Origin: Fimbriiglobus sp.
Lineage (GTDB): Bacteria; Planctomycetota; Planctomycetia; Gemmatales; Gemmataceae
NCBI GenBank assembly: GCA_022841795.1
Contig: JALHQU010000004.1
Location: 21,724-85,723 of the forward strand
DNA: 64,000 bases
Direction: 5' to 3'
Within the stretch, counting starts at the first letter, position 1. The number at the start of each line of letters is the position of its first letter. The notes beneath the pieces are model-generated. The model did not search any database, had not been told where the DNA came from, and saw only the letters and a list, made by a program, of their open reading frames with translations. Made by a program: the position numbers and the translations under genes. This document shows, one piece after another, positions 29,881 through 42,180 of the stretch.

Positions 29881-30231
29881 ATGGCAAGGAACCGATGGGC
29901 GATAGCTCAACATGGATGGACGAATGCACAGGGCGAGTCCATCTCAGGCTATGGCGACGGACTTACTTCCCCCACCTACGGGCTTCACAGCGTCTACGAA
30001 ACGAAGGCCGAAGCACTGGCGGCAGTGAAGGAAGTGAGGGCAGCGGTAGACCAGGAACGGCACGCCTTCTTACTCCAGTATGGCCCTTGCGGGCACGGCC
30101 CATTTGAGGCTTACACAGTCCGCCAGTTCGACGCGGCGGATTTCTTATCTGAGATGGATCGGCTTTATATGACCCGTGACCAGATGCGGAAGGAGGTCAT
30201 TGACACCATCCGAACCCGTCAAAACGCATAG
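29881..30231 (+). CDS. Small hypothetical protein, first of the pre-integrase run
   Basis: 116 residues with a strong GGAGG ahead of the ATG. The sequence (NRWAIAQHGWTNAQGESISG, YETKAEALAAVKEVRAAVDQ, MTRDQMRKEVIDTI) is helical in its second half and matches nothing I recognise. It follows a likely promoter and operator and is followed, after a 39-base leader with a repeated motif, by the next small gene. Codon usage is less biased to G/C than in the chromosomal genes. It is probably an element-borne accessory gene. Confidence 0.68.
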   Translation: MARNRWAIAQHGWTNAQGESISGYGDGLTSPTYGLHSVYETKAEALAAVKEVRAAVDQERHAFLLQYGPCGHGPFEAYTVRQFDAADFLSEMDRLYMTRDQMRKEVIDTIRTRQNA

Positions 30232-30254
30232 TGGGTATTCCGATCACCACCAAC
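30216..30254 (+). repeat. Leader repeat, copy 1 (AGTGGGTATTCCGA)
   Basis: The end of the upstream gene and the leader of the next share the pattern CCCGTC-AAAACGCATAGTGGGTATTCCGA, followed by an ACCACC-rich stretch. A near copy is at 30687-30730 in front of the next small gene. Confidence 0.55.
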
Positions 30255-30270
30255 CACAAGGAAGCCTGAC

Positions 30271-30669
30271 ATGAAGAAGCGGAACAAGGGACAGTGCTAC
30301 CGCCGGAGTCTCGACAAGGTGCTGAACGAAGGACTGGCGGGCAGACAGTTCCACCTTATACACAGCATCGCGGTAGGTCAGGGCGAAATCGAAGGTTCAC
30401 ACCACGGGCACGCCTTCACCGAGTTCCGCAAAGGCGGGCAATGGTGGGTGTGGGACGCGGTAACTGAAGAGACTTGGCCGCGTGACAAATACTACGCCGA
30501 AGGCCAGATCACCTACGCCATCCGCTACACCGCGAAGACGGCGGCAAAACTCGCGTCAACGCTGGGGACAACCGGCCCGTGGGACGCGACGATTGCGGCG
30601 GCAGTACACACGAAAGCCATCCCCAAGAACTGGCCCATGAAGAAGGCCGGAAGGCGGGTCAAGCTCTGA
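30271..30669 (+). CDS. Hypothetical protein with a possible Cys-His-Asp (transglutaminase/papain-like) triad
   Basis: 132 residues, ATG preceded by AAGGA. Three blocks stand out: GQCYRRSL (Cys9), a HHGHAFTEF segment and WWVWDAVTEE, in the order Cys, His, Asp with aromatic neighbours. That order matches transglutaminase-like and NlpC/papain-like folds. KYYAEGQITYAIRYT follows the Asp, and the tail is basic (MKKAGRRVKL). No signal peptide is seen, so it would act in the cytoplasm. It could be a small protease, an amidase or a structural relative. The assignment is by motif order only. Confidence 0.6.
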   Translation: MKKRNKGQCYRRSLDKVLNEGLAGRQFHLIHSIAVGQGEIEGSHHGHAFTEFRKGGQWWVWDAVTEETWPRDKYYAEGQITYAIRYTAKTAAKLASTLGTTGPWDATIAAAVHTKAIPKNWPMKKAGRRVKL

Positions 30670-30686
30670 CCGAAGGGGGCGTGAAC

Positions 30687-30730
30687 CCGTTCAAAATGCG
30701 TAGTGGGTGTTCCGACTACGCAACCACCAC
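30687..30730 (+). repeat. Leader repeat, copy 2 (AGTGGGTGTTCCGA)
   Basis: CCCGTTCAAAATGCGTAGTGGGTGTTCCGA plus an ACCACC-rich tail closely matches 30216-30254. Both copies sit between a stop codon and the next start, so they may be a shared regulatory or processing element. Confidence 0.55.
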
Positions 30731-30744
30731 CGTGAGAACGCCCC

Positions 30745-30876
30745 ATGACCACCGCCAAGCCGAAGACTTCCCGACTTATGGACATCATCGCCACCACCGA
30801 GCGGGAAGCCCGTAGCCAACGAGCGAAAGCAGCCCACCAGCGAAGGAAGCAAGCGGGCAAGCTCAAGGCGAAGTAA
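30745..30876 (+). CDS. 43-residue basic peptide
   Basis: A short frame starts at the ATG at 30745, 14 bases after the second leader repeat, and ends at TAA 30874-30876, just before a terminator. The product (MTTAKPKTSRLMDIIATTER and then an Arg/Lys/Ala/Gln-rich helix) is highly basic. Its placement after the same leader repeat as the preceding gene and before the hairpin supports a real small gene. Its role is unknown; nucleic-acid binding is plausible from charge. Confidence 0.5.
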   Translation: MTTAKPKTSRLMDIIATTEREARSQRAKAAHQRRKQAGKLKAK

Positions 30877-30901
30877 AATCCGACCCTCCCGCCCCACCAC
30901 G

Positions 30902-30938
30902 GCCCCGGTAAGCCTCAACCAGCTACCGGGGCTTTTCG
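30902..30938 (+). terminator. Rho-independent terminator after the small-gene run
   Basis: A perfect 9-base stem GCCCCGGTA / TACCGGGGC with a 13-base loop is followed by TTTTCGTT. It separates the small genes from the recombinase gene, which must therefore have its own promoter. Confidence 0.8.
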
Positions 30939-31022
30939 TTTCTGCCCGAAAGCACTCTTTCACCTTGGAGAGACTGCCGGTACACTTGACCCCTGGAAAA
31001 ATCACGCCACCGAGGGGAAGCC

Positions 31023-32978
31023 ATGAGAGCCGACACGAAACCGAAGGGGACACGCGGGGCCGCTTACGTCCGCATCAGTCTTGGGGAAGACGAAGACTCT
31101 TCCGAGACGCAACGCACCGCCATCAAGGAGTGGGCCGAACGGCACGGCATCAAGATCGGGACTTGGTATCAGGACATCGAAGGGCGGAACAGCCGACACA
31201 AAGCCGACCAACGTGAACAGTTCCAGCGAATGCTAAAAGACATTAAGGCCGGGCGGCTGGATTGGGTTGTGGTCCGCTCCCAAGACCGATTCGGCGTTGC
31301 CCACCAACACGAGTTCGGCAAGTTCGTCTGCGAGTTCATCGACCACGATTGCCAACTTTGGACGATCAAGGACGAACTGCTTACCAGCACCGAAGAGGCC
31401 GCAATCTTCACATCCACCGTGGGCAACGTCACCAGCACCAGAGAGCAGAAGGAGAAGGGCGAACGCTCCTTAACCGGGAAGTTCAAGTACACGGCCCGTG
31501 GCGAATGGCAGGGCGGCTACGTCCCCTACGGCTACGACGTTGTTTGCCAGGATACGGCCAGCAAGGTAGAACGCTGGCGGGTTGTTATCCTCAAGATGAT
31601 TCCGCTGAAGAAGATTTGGCATCGCGTCCGAATCTACCCGGACGGCACACAAGAGCGATGCGACGGCAAGCACAAGTTCCCCCGCAAGCAAGATCACGAA
31701 CGCTTCATACTTGCCCCGTCCATCATCGAAGAACGGGTAACGACCGCCCAAGAAATCTTCAAACTGTTCGCGTCGGGAAGCTGGACGATTCGCGGACTTG
31801 CCCAACGGCTACAGGAGCGGAAGGTAGACCCCGTGACCGGCGAAGGGTGGTATCACACCCGGCTAAAGCCCATGCTTGCCAACCCCGTTTATTACGTCGG
31901 GGCCACGGTCTACAACAAGAACAGCCACGGCGAATTCTGCTGGCGGACTGGCGGCAAGTTCGTCATCCCGCCCCACAAGAAGGGCAAAGCCACGACGGGC
32001 CGCAAAAACGCCGAAACCGATTGGGTGTTCCCGCCGTCCACCACGGCCATCGTGGACAAGTCGATTTGGGACGAAGTGCAGACCAGGCTTAAGTCCACCA
32101 AGCCAACCATCAAGCGGGGGATACGGGATTCTCGGCTGTGGTTGGCTGGGTTGCTGGTGTGTGGTCAGTGCGGGCAGAAGATGACGGGCAACGGACAGGA
32201 CGGGCCGAACTACCGATGCACCAGCTACACGAAGTTCGGGAAGCAGAACCCTTACGGCTGCAAACTTCACCGAGTACCACAGCACCGGGTTGAACCGCTC
32301 GTCAACGAGTACCTTGACGCCATCGCCCCAGAGGTTAAGGAACTTCTCGCCACCAGGGACAACCCCGACCTACTGACCCCGGTTCACGCGAAGCTCGCCA
32401 CCAGGGAGCAGGAGCTTTGGGGCGTGTTCGCGGCCATGAAAAAGTTCTTGGACGACAAGGGCATCGTCGTCAGCACCGAGGAAGGCGAGCTTCCCACCGT
32501 CCTGGACACCTACCGCCACGAATACGCCAAAGACCAAGACCGCCTTCAAGCTGAGCTAACCGAGAAGGAAGCCGAGCTTCGGGCACTTCTGGTGAAGCTG
32601 AACAAGCTGCCGGAAGGCCCCGTCCTGGAGATGCAACGCGAGTTGATCGACCAGACCAACACCGAGGTTGCCGAATTCCGGCAGAAGATGGTTCCGCTGA
32701 ACACGGAATTGGACACCGCATACGCCGACCTGGAAGAACTGGACAAGCTCTTTGAAGAGGCCAAGGAAGCCGCACCAGGGGACGACGCCAGACGGAAGGC
32801 CCTGACGCTGCGGAAGGTGGTGGAACGCATCGTCCTTCACTTTGAACACACCGAACGCCCCGTCATCGACCGCCGGAGCAAGGGCAAGACCGTAGCCGCC
32901 TCAGTGCTGACCAAAGCGGAGTTCATCCCCGTGACCGGGCAGGCTTTCACCGTGGACAACGGGCCGGTGCCAAGCTGA
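31023..32978 (+). CDS. Large serine recombinase (integrase)
   Basis: 651 residues with GAGGGG ahead of the ATG. The N-terminal resolvase domain has AAYVRISLGEDED, with the presumed nucleophile Ser19, and WVVVRSQDRFG. The recombinase domain (about 165-320) is followed by a zinc ribbon, GLLVCGQCGQKM ... YRCTSY (about 378-410). Long coiled-coil helices (about 460-590) are the hallmark of large serine integrases that control directionality. It would catalyse attP x attB integration; excision would need a directionality factor, possibly one of the small upstream genes. Its stop codon lies at the junction with a truncated yifB gene, where an att site is expected. Confidence 0.95.
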   Translation: MRADTKPKGTRGAAYVRISLGEDEDSSETQRTAIKEWAERHGIKIGTWYQDIEGRNSRHKADQREQFQRMLKDIKAGRLDWVVVRSQDRFGVAHQHEFGKFVCEFIDHDCQLWTIKDELLTSTEEAAIFTSTVGNVTSTREQKEKGERSLTGKFKYTARGEWQGGYVPYGYDVVCQDTASKVERWRVVILKMIPLKKIWHRVRIYPDGTQERCDGKHKFPRKQDHERFILAPSIIEERVTTAQEIFKLFASGSWTIRGLAQRLQERKVDPVTGEGWYHTRLKPMLANPVYYVGATVYNKNSHGEFCWRTGGKFVIPPHKKGKATTGRKNAETDWVFPPSTTAIVDKSIWDEVQTRLKSTKPTIKRGIRDSRLWLAGLLVCGQCGQKMTGNGQDGPNYRCTSYTKFGKQNPYGCKLHRVPQHRVEPLVNEYLDAIAPEVKELLATRDNPDLLTPVHAKLATREQELWGVFAAMKKFLDDKGIVVSTEEGELPTVLDTYRHEYAKDQDRLQAELTEKEAELRALLVKLNKLPEGPVLEMQRELIDQTNTEVAEFRQKMVPLNTELDTAYADLEELDKLFEEAKEAAPGDDARRKALTLRKVVERIVLHFEHTERPVIDRRSKGKTVAASVLTKAEFIPVTGQAFTVDNGPVPS

Positions 32979-33174
32979 TGATGACCCGCCCCGTCGGCCG
33001 GGCGTACCCGAGGTTGGCGAGCGCCCGCTCGATGCGGTGGATGCTCTCCTTCACCGCCAGCTCGGGCAGGCCGACCAGGATGATCTTCGCCGACCCGCCG
33101 CTCACGTCCACCTCGACCTCCACCGGCACGGCGTCGATGCCGACCAGGGCGAACGTCCGCAGTTTGGCGAGCAT
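32947..33174 (-). pseudogene. yifB: yifB/comM (Mg-chelatase-like AAA ATPase) N-terminal fragment
   Basis: From the ATG at 33174 the product reads MLAKLRTFALVGIDAVPVEV, then the VDVSGG / VGLPELAVKESIHR segment and GRVIISLAPA. This is the conserved N-terminal domain of YifB/ComM proteins, which are normally about 500 residues. After LAPA the family sequence stops, four unrelated codons follow, and there is a TGA. No C-terminal part (Walker motifs, CPCG segment) is present elsewhere in the window. The break coincides with the 3' end of the serine recombinase gene. The gene was therefore probably interrupted by integration, with its remainder beyond the left edge. ComM-type helicases act in branch migration during transformation, so the host may have lost that function. 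Confidence 0.85.
32950..32985. other. Probable integration junction (att site)
   Basis: To the right, the minus strand encodes the first 71 residues of a YifB/ComM protein up to ISLAPA, where homologues continue D-L-P-K. To the left is recombinase coding sequence. Identity to the family ends near 32962. The recombinase stop codon lies within a few bases of the switch, so the att core should be inside this interval. Confidence 0.6.
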
Positions 33175-33307
33175 GAGCGGGGTCGGTGGGGCGGTGAACG
33201 GGTGTGCGGATCAGGGTACCGCCCCGCCCGCCGCCGGGCAAGCGGGGCAAAACGAAGAGGCGTGGCTCGTCGCCACGCCCGAAGTGCCGTGTTCGCTAAC
33301 GTGCGGG

Positions 33308-34213
33308 CTACCAGTCCCCGCCGAGAACCTCACCGCCGGCCGGGGTAACCGCCGCCCAGAACGTCTCGGGCGTGATCCGCGGGGAGATGGTGCGGCAACT
33401 GCCGTCCGCCAGCGCGACGATCATGCCGCCACGATGAGGGGTGTTCGCCAAGGTGGTGTCACACTCATTCGGTAACGGGGTGCGAGACGAGGAGGCTGCT
33501 TTCGACCAGACGACGGGGGTGGTCTGGAAGGTGACGCCCGGACGGCTCGGGCGTGTCACACGCGATACAGGATCGGTCACCGGGTACACGTCATCTTGGT
33601 TACGCCCGCCGAGCAGTGAACCCCCGTCTGCGAACGTGGGCCGCCGCATGATCGGGTTCGCTTCCCGCTGGGTGTACGAGATGTGAGTCTGACCACAAAC
33701 GTAGTATTTCTCCGCGAGGAGTATCGTTTGGGTCAACCCGTCGGTGAATGTGACGGGGAGAATACCGTAGTCGGCGAAAGCTTGCGCGTTCGCTGGGTAC
33801 GACAACGCGTGCCACGGAAATCCGGAAGGCGGGGTGTGCAGGTATAAACTCGGATCGGCCGGGCTCACATAGGTCGCCACGTACGGGTACGGGTCATCGG
33901 GGTCTACGGTTACGGCGCCCAGGTAGGGCAAAATGCTCGTAAATAGATAGTCGTCGAGCGCGATTGCCCAGAATTTGCCATCCTCCACATATACCCGCTT
34001 CGGCCGCCCATCAATCGACGGCAGTTTCCCCGAGTTCGCGTCAGCATACGCATGGACGGCGAGGGTCACCTGCTTTTGCTGGTTTTGGCCTTTTAGCCTG
34101 TTCGCCGCCTCACGCACCTGTTGAACGGCGGGGAGCAGCAGGCCGATGAGGATTGCCAGGATCGCCACCACCACGAGCAACTCGATCAGCGAGGCCCCTT
34201 TGCGCGCCCTCAT
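33308..34213 (-). CDS. DUF1559 pseudopilin-like protein
   Basis: 301 residues from the ATG at 34213 with AAAGGAG ahead. The N-terminus is a type IV prepilin-like signal: [20 protein letters not shown] with [15 protein letters not shown] following, here with Ala-Ser before LIELL instead of the usual Phe-Thr. The body has the DUF1559 features, including the terminal [20 protein letters not shown]. Planctomycetes carry many such secreted proteins, whose functions are mostly unknown. It would be processed at the membrane by a prepilin peptidase. It follows the secreted protein gene at 34267 on the same strand. It is the first intact chromosomal gene after the integration junction. Confidence 0.92.
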   Translation of the reverse strand: MRARKGASLIELLVVVAILAILIGLLLPAVQQVREAANRLKGQNQQKQVTLAVHAYADANSGKLPSIDGRPKRVYVEDGKFWAIALDDYLFTSILPYLGAVTVDPDDPYPYVATYVSPADPSLYLHTPPSGFPWHALSYPANAQAFADYGILPVTFTDGLTQTILLAEKYYVCGQTHISYTQREANPIMRRPTFADGGSLLGGRNQDDVYPVTDPVSRVTRPSRPGVTFQTTPVVWSKAASSSRTPLPNECDTTLANTPHRGGMIVALADGSCRTISPRITPETFWAAVTPAGGEVLGGDW

Positions 34214-34266
34214 GCTGACTCCTTTCAACGGTGAGATGTCGGGTGAACTCAGGAATGAAAGTCGAG

Positions 34267-34761
34267 TTACGGTACGGTCGGCTTCTGAGTCTTCGAACCA
34301 ACCGTGGCCGTCAGGGTCGGCGGATTCGGATTCTGCTGCGTAGGCTTTTTCTTGAATTCGATCCGGAACTCGATGCGAATATCGACCGCTGGGTCGAATT
34401 GGTAGAGCGTTCCGAACTGCGAACCAGTCAGGGTCCACTTGTTCGCACCAGGCGAGTTTAAAGCAGCGTCCTCCGAAATCGCCGGATTCCAGATCCCCTG
34501 CCCGCCGGACACCTCGACCACCAGTGTCGCTTTCGTCACCACGTACTCTTGCCCGCCTTGGGCACCGAAATCGAGCGTCCCCTTGGCCTGCGATAGTGTC
34601 GTTTTCGTGTTGTCCGTCGTCGACGTGGCGAAGGTGGGCGAGGTGTGCTTCTTCGGCATCATGATCTCGGCCCACGTCCACGTCGTACCGGACGGAACCT
34701 GACCGTAAGAGGAACCGGTCAGCAGGAGTGAGGCGACGACCGTGACGGTGAACAGGCGCAT
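34267..34761 (-). CDS. Secreted hypothetical protein
   Basis: 164 residues, with GAGGAG upstream of the ATG at 34761. Residues 1-20 ([19 protein letters not shown]) form a Sec signal peptide with likely cleavage after SYG. The mature part is Thr/Gly-rich with beta-strand patterns ([33 protein letters not shown]) and a Pro/Thr/Lys-rich end. No domain was recognised. It sits 53 bases upstream of the DUF1559 gene on the same strand, so the two are likely one transcription unit and may be exported partners. Confidence 0.78.
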   Translation of the reverse strand: MRLFTVTVVASLLLTGSSYGQVPSGTTWTWAEIMMPKKHTSPTFATSTTDNTKTTLSQAKGTLDFGAQGGQEYVVTKATLVVEVSGGQGIWNPAISEDAALNSPGANKWTLTGSQFGTLYQFDPAVDIRIEFRIEFKKKPTQQNPNPPTLTATVGSKTQKPTVP

Positions 34762-34844
34762 GATGAGAACTCCTCGATGTGATTAACTGTCAGCCGACTG
34801 CCACAAAATACCCCCCCTTCGTGAAGTCAATACGATAACTTGAT

Positions 34845-36029
34845 TTAATCCACAGATTTTTGCAACTCGTTTGTTTGCAATGAGATCGGCCGGCAGCAGT
34901 GGCTGCAGCAGCGGGTGGCGCGGGCGAAGGTGGGCAGGACCTCCCGCCCGCACCGCGGGCAGTCGAGCGGGTGCCGCTTCTTCGCCCTCGCCGTCGCCCG
35001 GCTGCTCACAAACACCACCCCCATCAGCACCGTGAACAGGGCCACCCACGGACCGAACTGGGCGAGGAGCATGGCCCGGTCGTCGCCGACCCGCGGGCTG
35101 AGCCACAGCTCCACCCCGGTGCGGCTGCCGGCGGCGGCATACGGGGCGGCGATCACCGCCACCGCCGCGGCCAGCGCCCAAAGCGCCCGCCGGCCGTTCC
35201 GTACCGCCGCCTGCCAGCGGGCGTCTTCCCGGTCCGTGATCTGGGCGACGGTGAACGGCCGGGCGGCGTGCGGCGGGGGCAGCGGGCGGTGCCGCGGGGC
35301 GAGGGTGGTGCGGCCGCACTTGACGCACCGGCCGGTGGCCGCGACGGTCGAGCGGTGGCCGGCGAGGACGGCCGCGCAGTGCGGGCAGGTGAGGGCGTCG
35401 TTCCGCTTCGCCCGGAAGTACAGGCTGGCCAGCACCAGCACGGCCGACACCGGCACCACCGCCGCCAGCAGGCCGAACACGGCCACCCCGACCGGCCCCG
35501 GCAGGTCGAGCGCGCCGCTCGCCGCCGCCGCCCCGCCGCACCCGACGTAGCTGCCGAGCAGCCCGCCGATGATGACCGGCACGCCCAGCCCCTGGTGCCG
35601 CCGGTCCGCCTCCAGGAACTCCCGGAGGGTGGGCCGCGGCGGGGGCGGGGCGTCCGGGTCCGCCGGCTGGTCGTCCGGGTCGAGCAGCGCCGCCCCGCCG
35701 CAGTGCGGGCACCGGCGGGACGCGGTCACCAGCGGGATGGCGGTGGCCAGGCTCTTGCGGCAGTGCGGGCAGGCGGAGCGGGGGTCGCGGGCGGCCCACC
35801 GCCAGCGGACGACGGCCACCGGCACGAGGGGGAGGGCGATCAGCCCGGCGGCGATCAGCCCGAGGAACAGCCAGGTTTCGGAGCGGTCCAGCATCCCGTG
35901 CCAGTTCGGGTGCAGGCCCGCCCACCCGAAGCCGGACGGCACGACCGCAGCGAGAACGGCGAGAACGGCGGCCGCGCCGCGGGTCGCCCGCCGCTCGGCC
36001 GCCGCTCGGTACTCGGGGACGGGGACCAC
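34845..36029 (-). CDS. Multi-spanning membrane protein with zinc-ribbon pairs
   Basis: 394 residues if started at the GTG at 36029; the open frame reaches 36134 but the extra part overlaps the upstream gene. There are about six hydrophobic segments (for example AAAVLAVLAAVVPSGFG, TWLFLGLIAAGLIALPLVPV, VGVAVFGLLAAVVPVSAVLV, WALAAAVAVIAAPYAAAG, VALFTVLMGVVFVS). Repeated CPHC/CPxC pairs lie between them (SACPHCRKS, RRCPHCGGA, LTCPHCA, GRCVKCGR, LDCPRCGRE, CCSHC), i.e. three or four cytoplasmic zinc ribbons. The family is unrecognised; planctomycetes have many such CxxC membrane proteins. The start is uncertain because no Shine-Dalgarno is evident. Confidence 0.72.
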   Translation of the reverse strand: MVPVPEYRAAAERRATRGAAAVLAVLAAVVPSGFGWAGLHPNWHGMLDRSETWLFLGLIAAGLIALPLVPVAVVRWRWAARDPRSACPHCRKSLATAIPLVTASRRCPHCGGAALLDPDDQPADPDAPPPPRPTLREFLEADRRHQGLGVPVIIGGLLGSYVGCGGAAAASGALDLPGPVGVAVFGLLAAVVPVSAVLVLASLYFRAKRNDALTCPHCAAVLAGHRSTVAATGRCVKCGRTTLAPRHRPLPPPHAARPFTVAQITDREDARWQAAVRNGRRALWALAAAVAVIAAPYAAAGSRTGVELWLSPRVGDDRAMLLAQFGPWVALFTVLMGVVFVSSRATARAKKRHPLDCPRCGREVLPTFARATRCCSHCCRPISLQTNELQKSVD

Positions 36030-36043
36030 GGGCGAATGTCGAT

Positions 36044-36547
36044 TCAGCCGATGGTGGCGAAGGCGGGGGAGGTGACCGGGTGGGGGACGGACGCGGCGTC
36101 GAACGACACGCCCGCCGCCGGCGGGTCTTGCCACACGGCCACGTCCACCCGCTTCGGGTCCAGGGCGGTCAGGGCGCGGCGTCCGGCTTCCAGGTCAGAG
36201 CGGAAGTTGGCCGGGTACTTTGACACCGCCTGGTACAAATCGTAAGCCCGGAGGGCGGCCTCGATCTCGGGGACGGTGAGGGCTGCCACCTCAATGCGTC
36301 CGGTGAACTGTCCGTCCGCTCCTTCGACCTGCGCGTAGTCGGCCGGGAACAGGTCGCGGGTGGCGGTCGCCTCTCGCACCAGCGCGTCGCGGGTGACGAC
36401 CAGTTGGCCGTTCGTGTTCGTGACCCCGGCGATCACGAAGTACGGGTTTCGGCGGGTCATGTGCAGGGTGACGCCGACGGGCACGCCCCCTGCCGGCGTA
36501 CCGTCCGCCCGGCAGGTGACGGTGAACTGGTTCGGCAGGACGGTCAT
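36044..36547 (-). CDS. Hypothetical protein, second of an overlapping pair
   Basis: 167 residues; its ATG overlaps the stop of the preceding gene (ATGA). The N-terminal half looks like a small beta-sandwich (NQFTVTCRADGTPAGGVPVG, VTNTNGQLVVTRDALV), as in carboxypeptidase-regulatory or Ig-like adaptor domains. The C-terminal half is helical (TVPEIEAALRAYDLYQAVSK). There is no signal peptide. With its partner it resembles small structural or phage-like component pairs, but no family is recognised. Confidence 0.65.
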   Translation of the reverse strand: MTVLPNQFTVTCRADGTPAGGVPVGVTLHMTRRNPYFVIAGVTNTNGQLVVTRDALVREATATRDLFPADYAQVEGADGQFTGRIEVAALTVPEIEAALRAYDLYQAVSKYPANFRSDLEAGRRALTALDPKRVDVAVWQDPPAAGVSFDAASVPHPVTSPAFATIG

Positions 36548-36873
36548 AGCGACATCCCCGTGACGGCGGTGACGAGCGGGCTGCCGGTCGTGGTGTACTC
36601 GCTGCCGGTGCCGCCCGCCACCGTGCCGTGGTGGGTGTAGGCGATCCCGGTCAGGTCCAGGTCCAGGCGGTACGCGGGCGGCGGGCCGACCCCGAACGGG
36701 TTGAGCGAACCGATCATCAGGGCCGCTTCGGCCGCGGCCGCCGACGTGTACAGGTCGGCGGTGAAGTACACCACCTTCGGCTTACCGAACCTGTCCACGT
36801 TCGGCACCCGCATCGGCGTGGACGCCGTCACGACCGCGTGTTCACCGACGGACACATAGCGGTAGAAGGCCAT
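36544..36873 (-). CDS. Hypothetical protein, first of an overlapping pair
   Basis: 109 residues (MAFYRYVSVGEHAVVTASTP, VVYFTADLYTSAAAAEAALM, YRLDLDLTGIAYTHHGTVAG). A compact beta-rich fold is likely. It is translationally coupled to the downstream 167-residue protein. The pair lies 50 bases from the secA stop on the same strand and could be read through from secA, though an independent promoter cannot be excluded. Function unknown. Confidence 0.65.
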   Translation of the reverse strand: MAFYRYVSVGEHAVVTASTPMRVPNVDRFGKPKVVYFTADLYTSAAAAEAALMIGSLNPFGVGPPPAYRLDLDLTGIAYTHHGTVAGGTGSEYTTTGSPLVTAVTGMSL

Positions 36874-36923
36874 GGGCGATGGCTCCGGCGTCCGGTGAAT
36901 TGTACCCTACGCTCCGGCCGCGG

Positions 36924-40769
<3,846 letters not shown>

Positions 40770-40906
40770 GTGCGGGTGCCTCGGAAACCGTTCCGTGTGT
40801 GCGGATTGCGCCAGTGGGTCAATCTAAGGCGGGTGGAAAAGGGGGTCAATACGGACCGCCCCGTGGGAACGGGACGGGGAAGGGGTGGGAAATCGCTCCA
40901 AAGTTC

Positions 40907-40962
40907 GTCTTCGCCGCGACCTGCGGGAGCGCGAACCCGCTCCCGCAGGTCGCGGCGAAGAC
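40907..40962. repeat. Dispersed palindrome, copy 1 (secA-dxr gap)
   Basis: A 25-base left arm (40907-40931, GTCTTCGCCGCGACCTGCGG...) is perfectly mirrored at 40938-40962 with a 6-base loop. The same core, CTTCGCCGCGACC...GGTCGCGGCGAAG, recurs at 46408, 52574 and 61061. Confidence 0.9.
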
Positions 40963-40992
40963 CCCGGCCGGACCTGGCACTACAATGCCCGG

Positions 40993-42180
40993 ATGACCGC
41001 CGCCGCCAGCCCGACCCCCCGCCGCGTGGCCGTCCTCGGGTCCACCGGGTCGATCGGCACCAGCACGCTGGACGTGGCCGCCGCCCTGCCGGGCCGCATC
41101 CAGGTGGCCGGACTGGTGGCGAACTCGAAGTGGGCGGACCTGGCCGAACAGTGCCGGAAGTTCCGCCCCAGGGTGGCGATCCTGACCGACAAAGCGGCAT
41201 TCGACGCGGCCGACAAATCCGCCTTCCCGCCCGAAACCGCCCTACAATTCGGCGACGACGCGGTGTGCCGGCTGGCATCGAGTCCCGACGTGGACGTGGT
41301 GCTGTCGGCGGTGGTCGGGGCGGCCGGGCTGACCGGCACGTGGGCGGCGCTGGAGGCGGGCAAGACCGTCGCCCTGGCGAACAAGGAAACGCTGGTGGTC
41401 GGCGGATCGCTCGTCACGGAACTGGCGGCGCGGCGGAACGCGAAGCTGCTGCCGGTGGATTCGGAACACTCGGCCATCTTCCAGGCGCTGGCCGGGCACA
41501 CGGCGGCGGACGTGGACCGGGTGGTGCTGACGGCCAGCGGCGGGCCGTTCCGCGGGCGAACGGCGGCGGAGTTGGAGGCGGTCACGCCGGCCGAAGCACT
41601 CAAGCACCCGACGTGGCAGATGGGGCCGAAGATCACCATCGACTCGGCCACGCTGATGAACAAGGCCTTGGAGGTGATCGAGGCCCGCTGGCTGTTCGGG
41701 TTGCGGGCGGACCAGATCGACGTGATCGTCCACCCGGAGTCGGTCGTCCACTCGTTCGTCGAGTACGCCGACGGGTCGGTGCTGGCGCAACTGTCCCCGC
41801 CGGACATGCGGCTGCCGATCCAGTACGCCCTGACGTACCCGGACCGTGTACACGGACCGACCCGGCGGCTGAACTGGCGGGAACTGAGCCGGTTCACGTT
41901 CGAGCAGCCGGACCGCGGCACGTTCCAGTGCCTGGACCTGGGGTTCGAGGTGGCCGCCCGCGGGGGCACCTGCGGGGCGGTGCTGAACGCCGCCAACGAG
42001 GCGGCGGTGGCCCGGTTCCTGACCGGGCAGATCCGGTTCCCGGACATCGCCCGGTGCTGCCGGGCGGTGTTAGACGCGCACGATTTCGACCCCGCCCCCA
42101 CCCTCGACGCGCTGCTGCGGCGAGATCGGTGGGCGCGGCAGGAGGTAGCTCGTTGGACGCCAACGCAAACCAGCCGGTAG
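40993..42180 (+). CDS. dxr: 1-deoxy-D-xylulose-5-phosphate reductoisomerase
   Basis: 395 residues from the ATG at 40993. It converts DXP to MEP in the isoprenoid pathway using NADPH and a divalent metal. The nucleotide-binding N-terminus VAVLGSTGSIGTSTLDV, ALANKETLVVGG, the metal and substrate residues in PVDSEHSAIFQAL, and NKALEVIEARWLF and HPESVVHSFVEYADGS are all present. Length is normal. Its 3' end overlaps the rseP start by 28 bases, a dxr-rseP order that is common in bacteria. The upstream gap shared with secA carries a palindrome close to where the promoter should lie. Confidence 0.97.
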   Translation: MTAAASPTPRRVAVLGSTGSIGTSTLDVAAALPGRIQVAGLVANSKWADLAEQCRKFRPRVAILTDKAAFDAADKSAFPPETALQFGDDAVCRLASSPDVDVVLSAVVGAAGLTGTWAALEAGKTVALANKETLVVGGSLVTELAARRNAKLLPVDSEHSAIFQALAGHTAADVDRVVLTASGGPFRGRTAAELEAVTPAEALKHPTWQMGPKITIDSATLMNKALEVIEARWLFGLRADQIDVIVHPESVVHSFVEYADGSVLAQLSPPDMRLPIQYALTYPDRVHGPTRRLNWRELSRFTFEQPDRGTFQCLDLGFEVAARGGTCGAVLNAANEAAVARFLTGQIRFPDIARCCRAVLDAHDFDPAPTLDALLRRDRWARQEVARWTPTQTSR

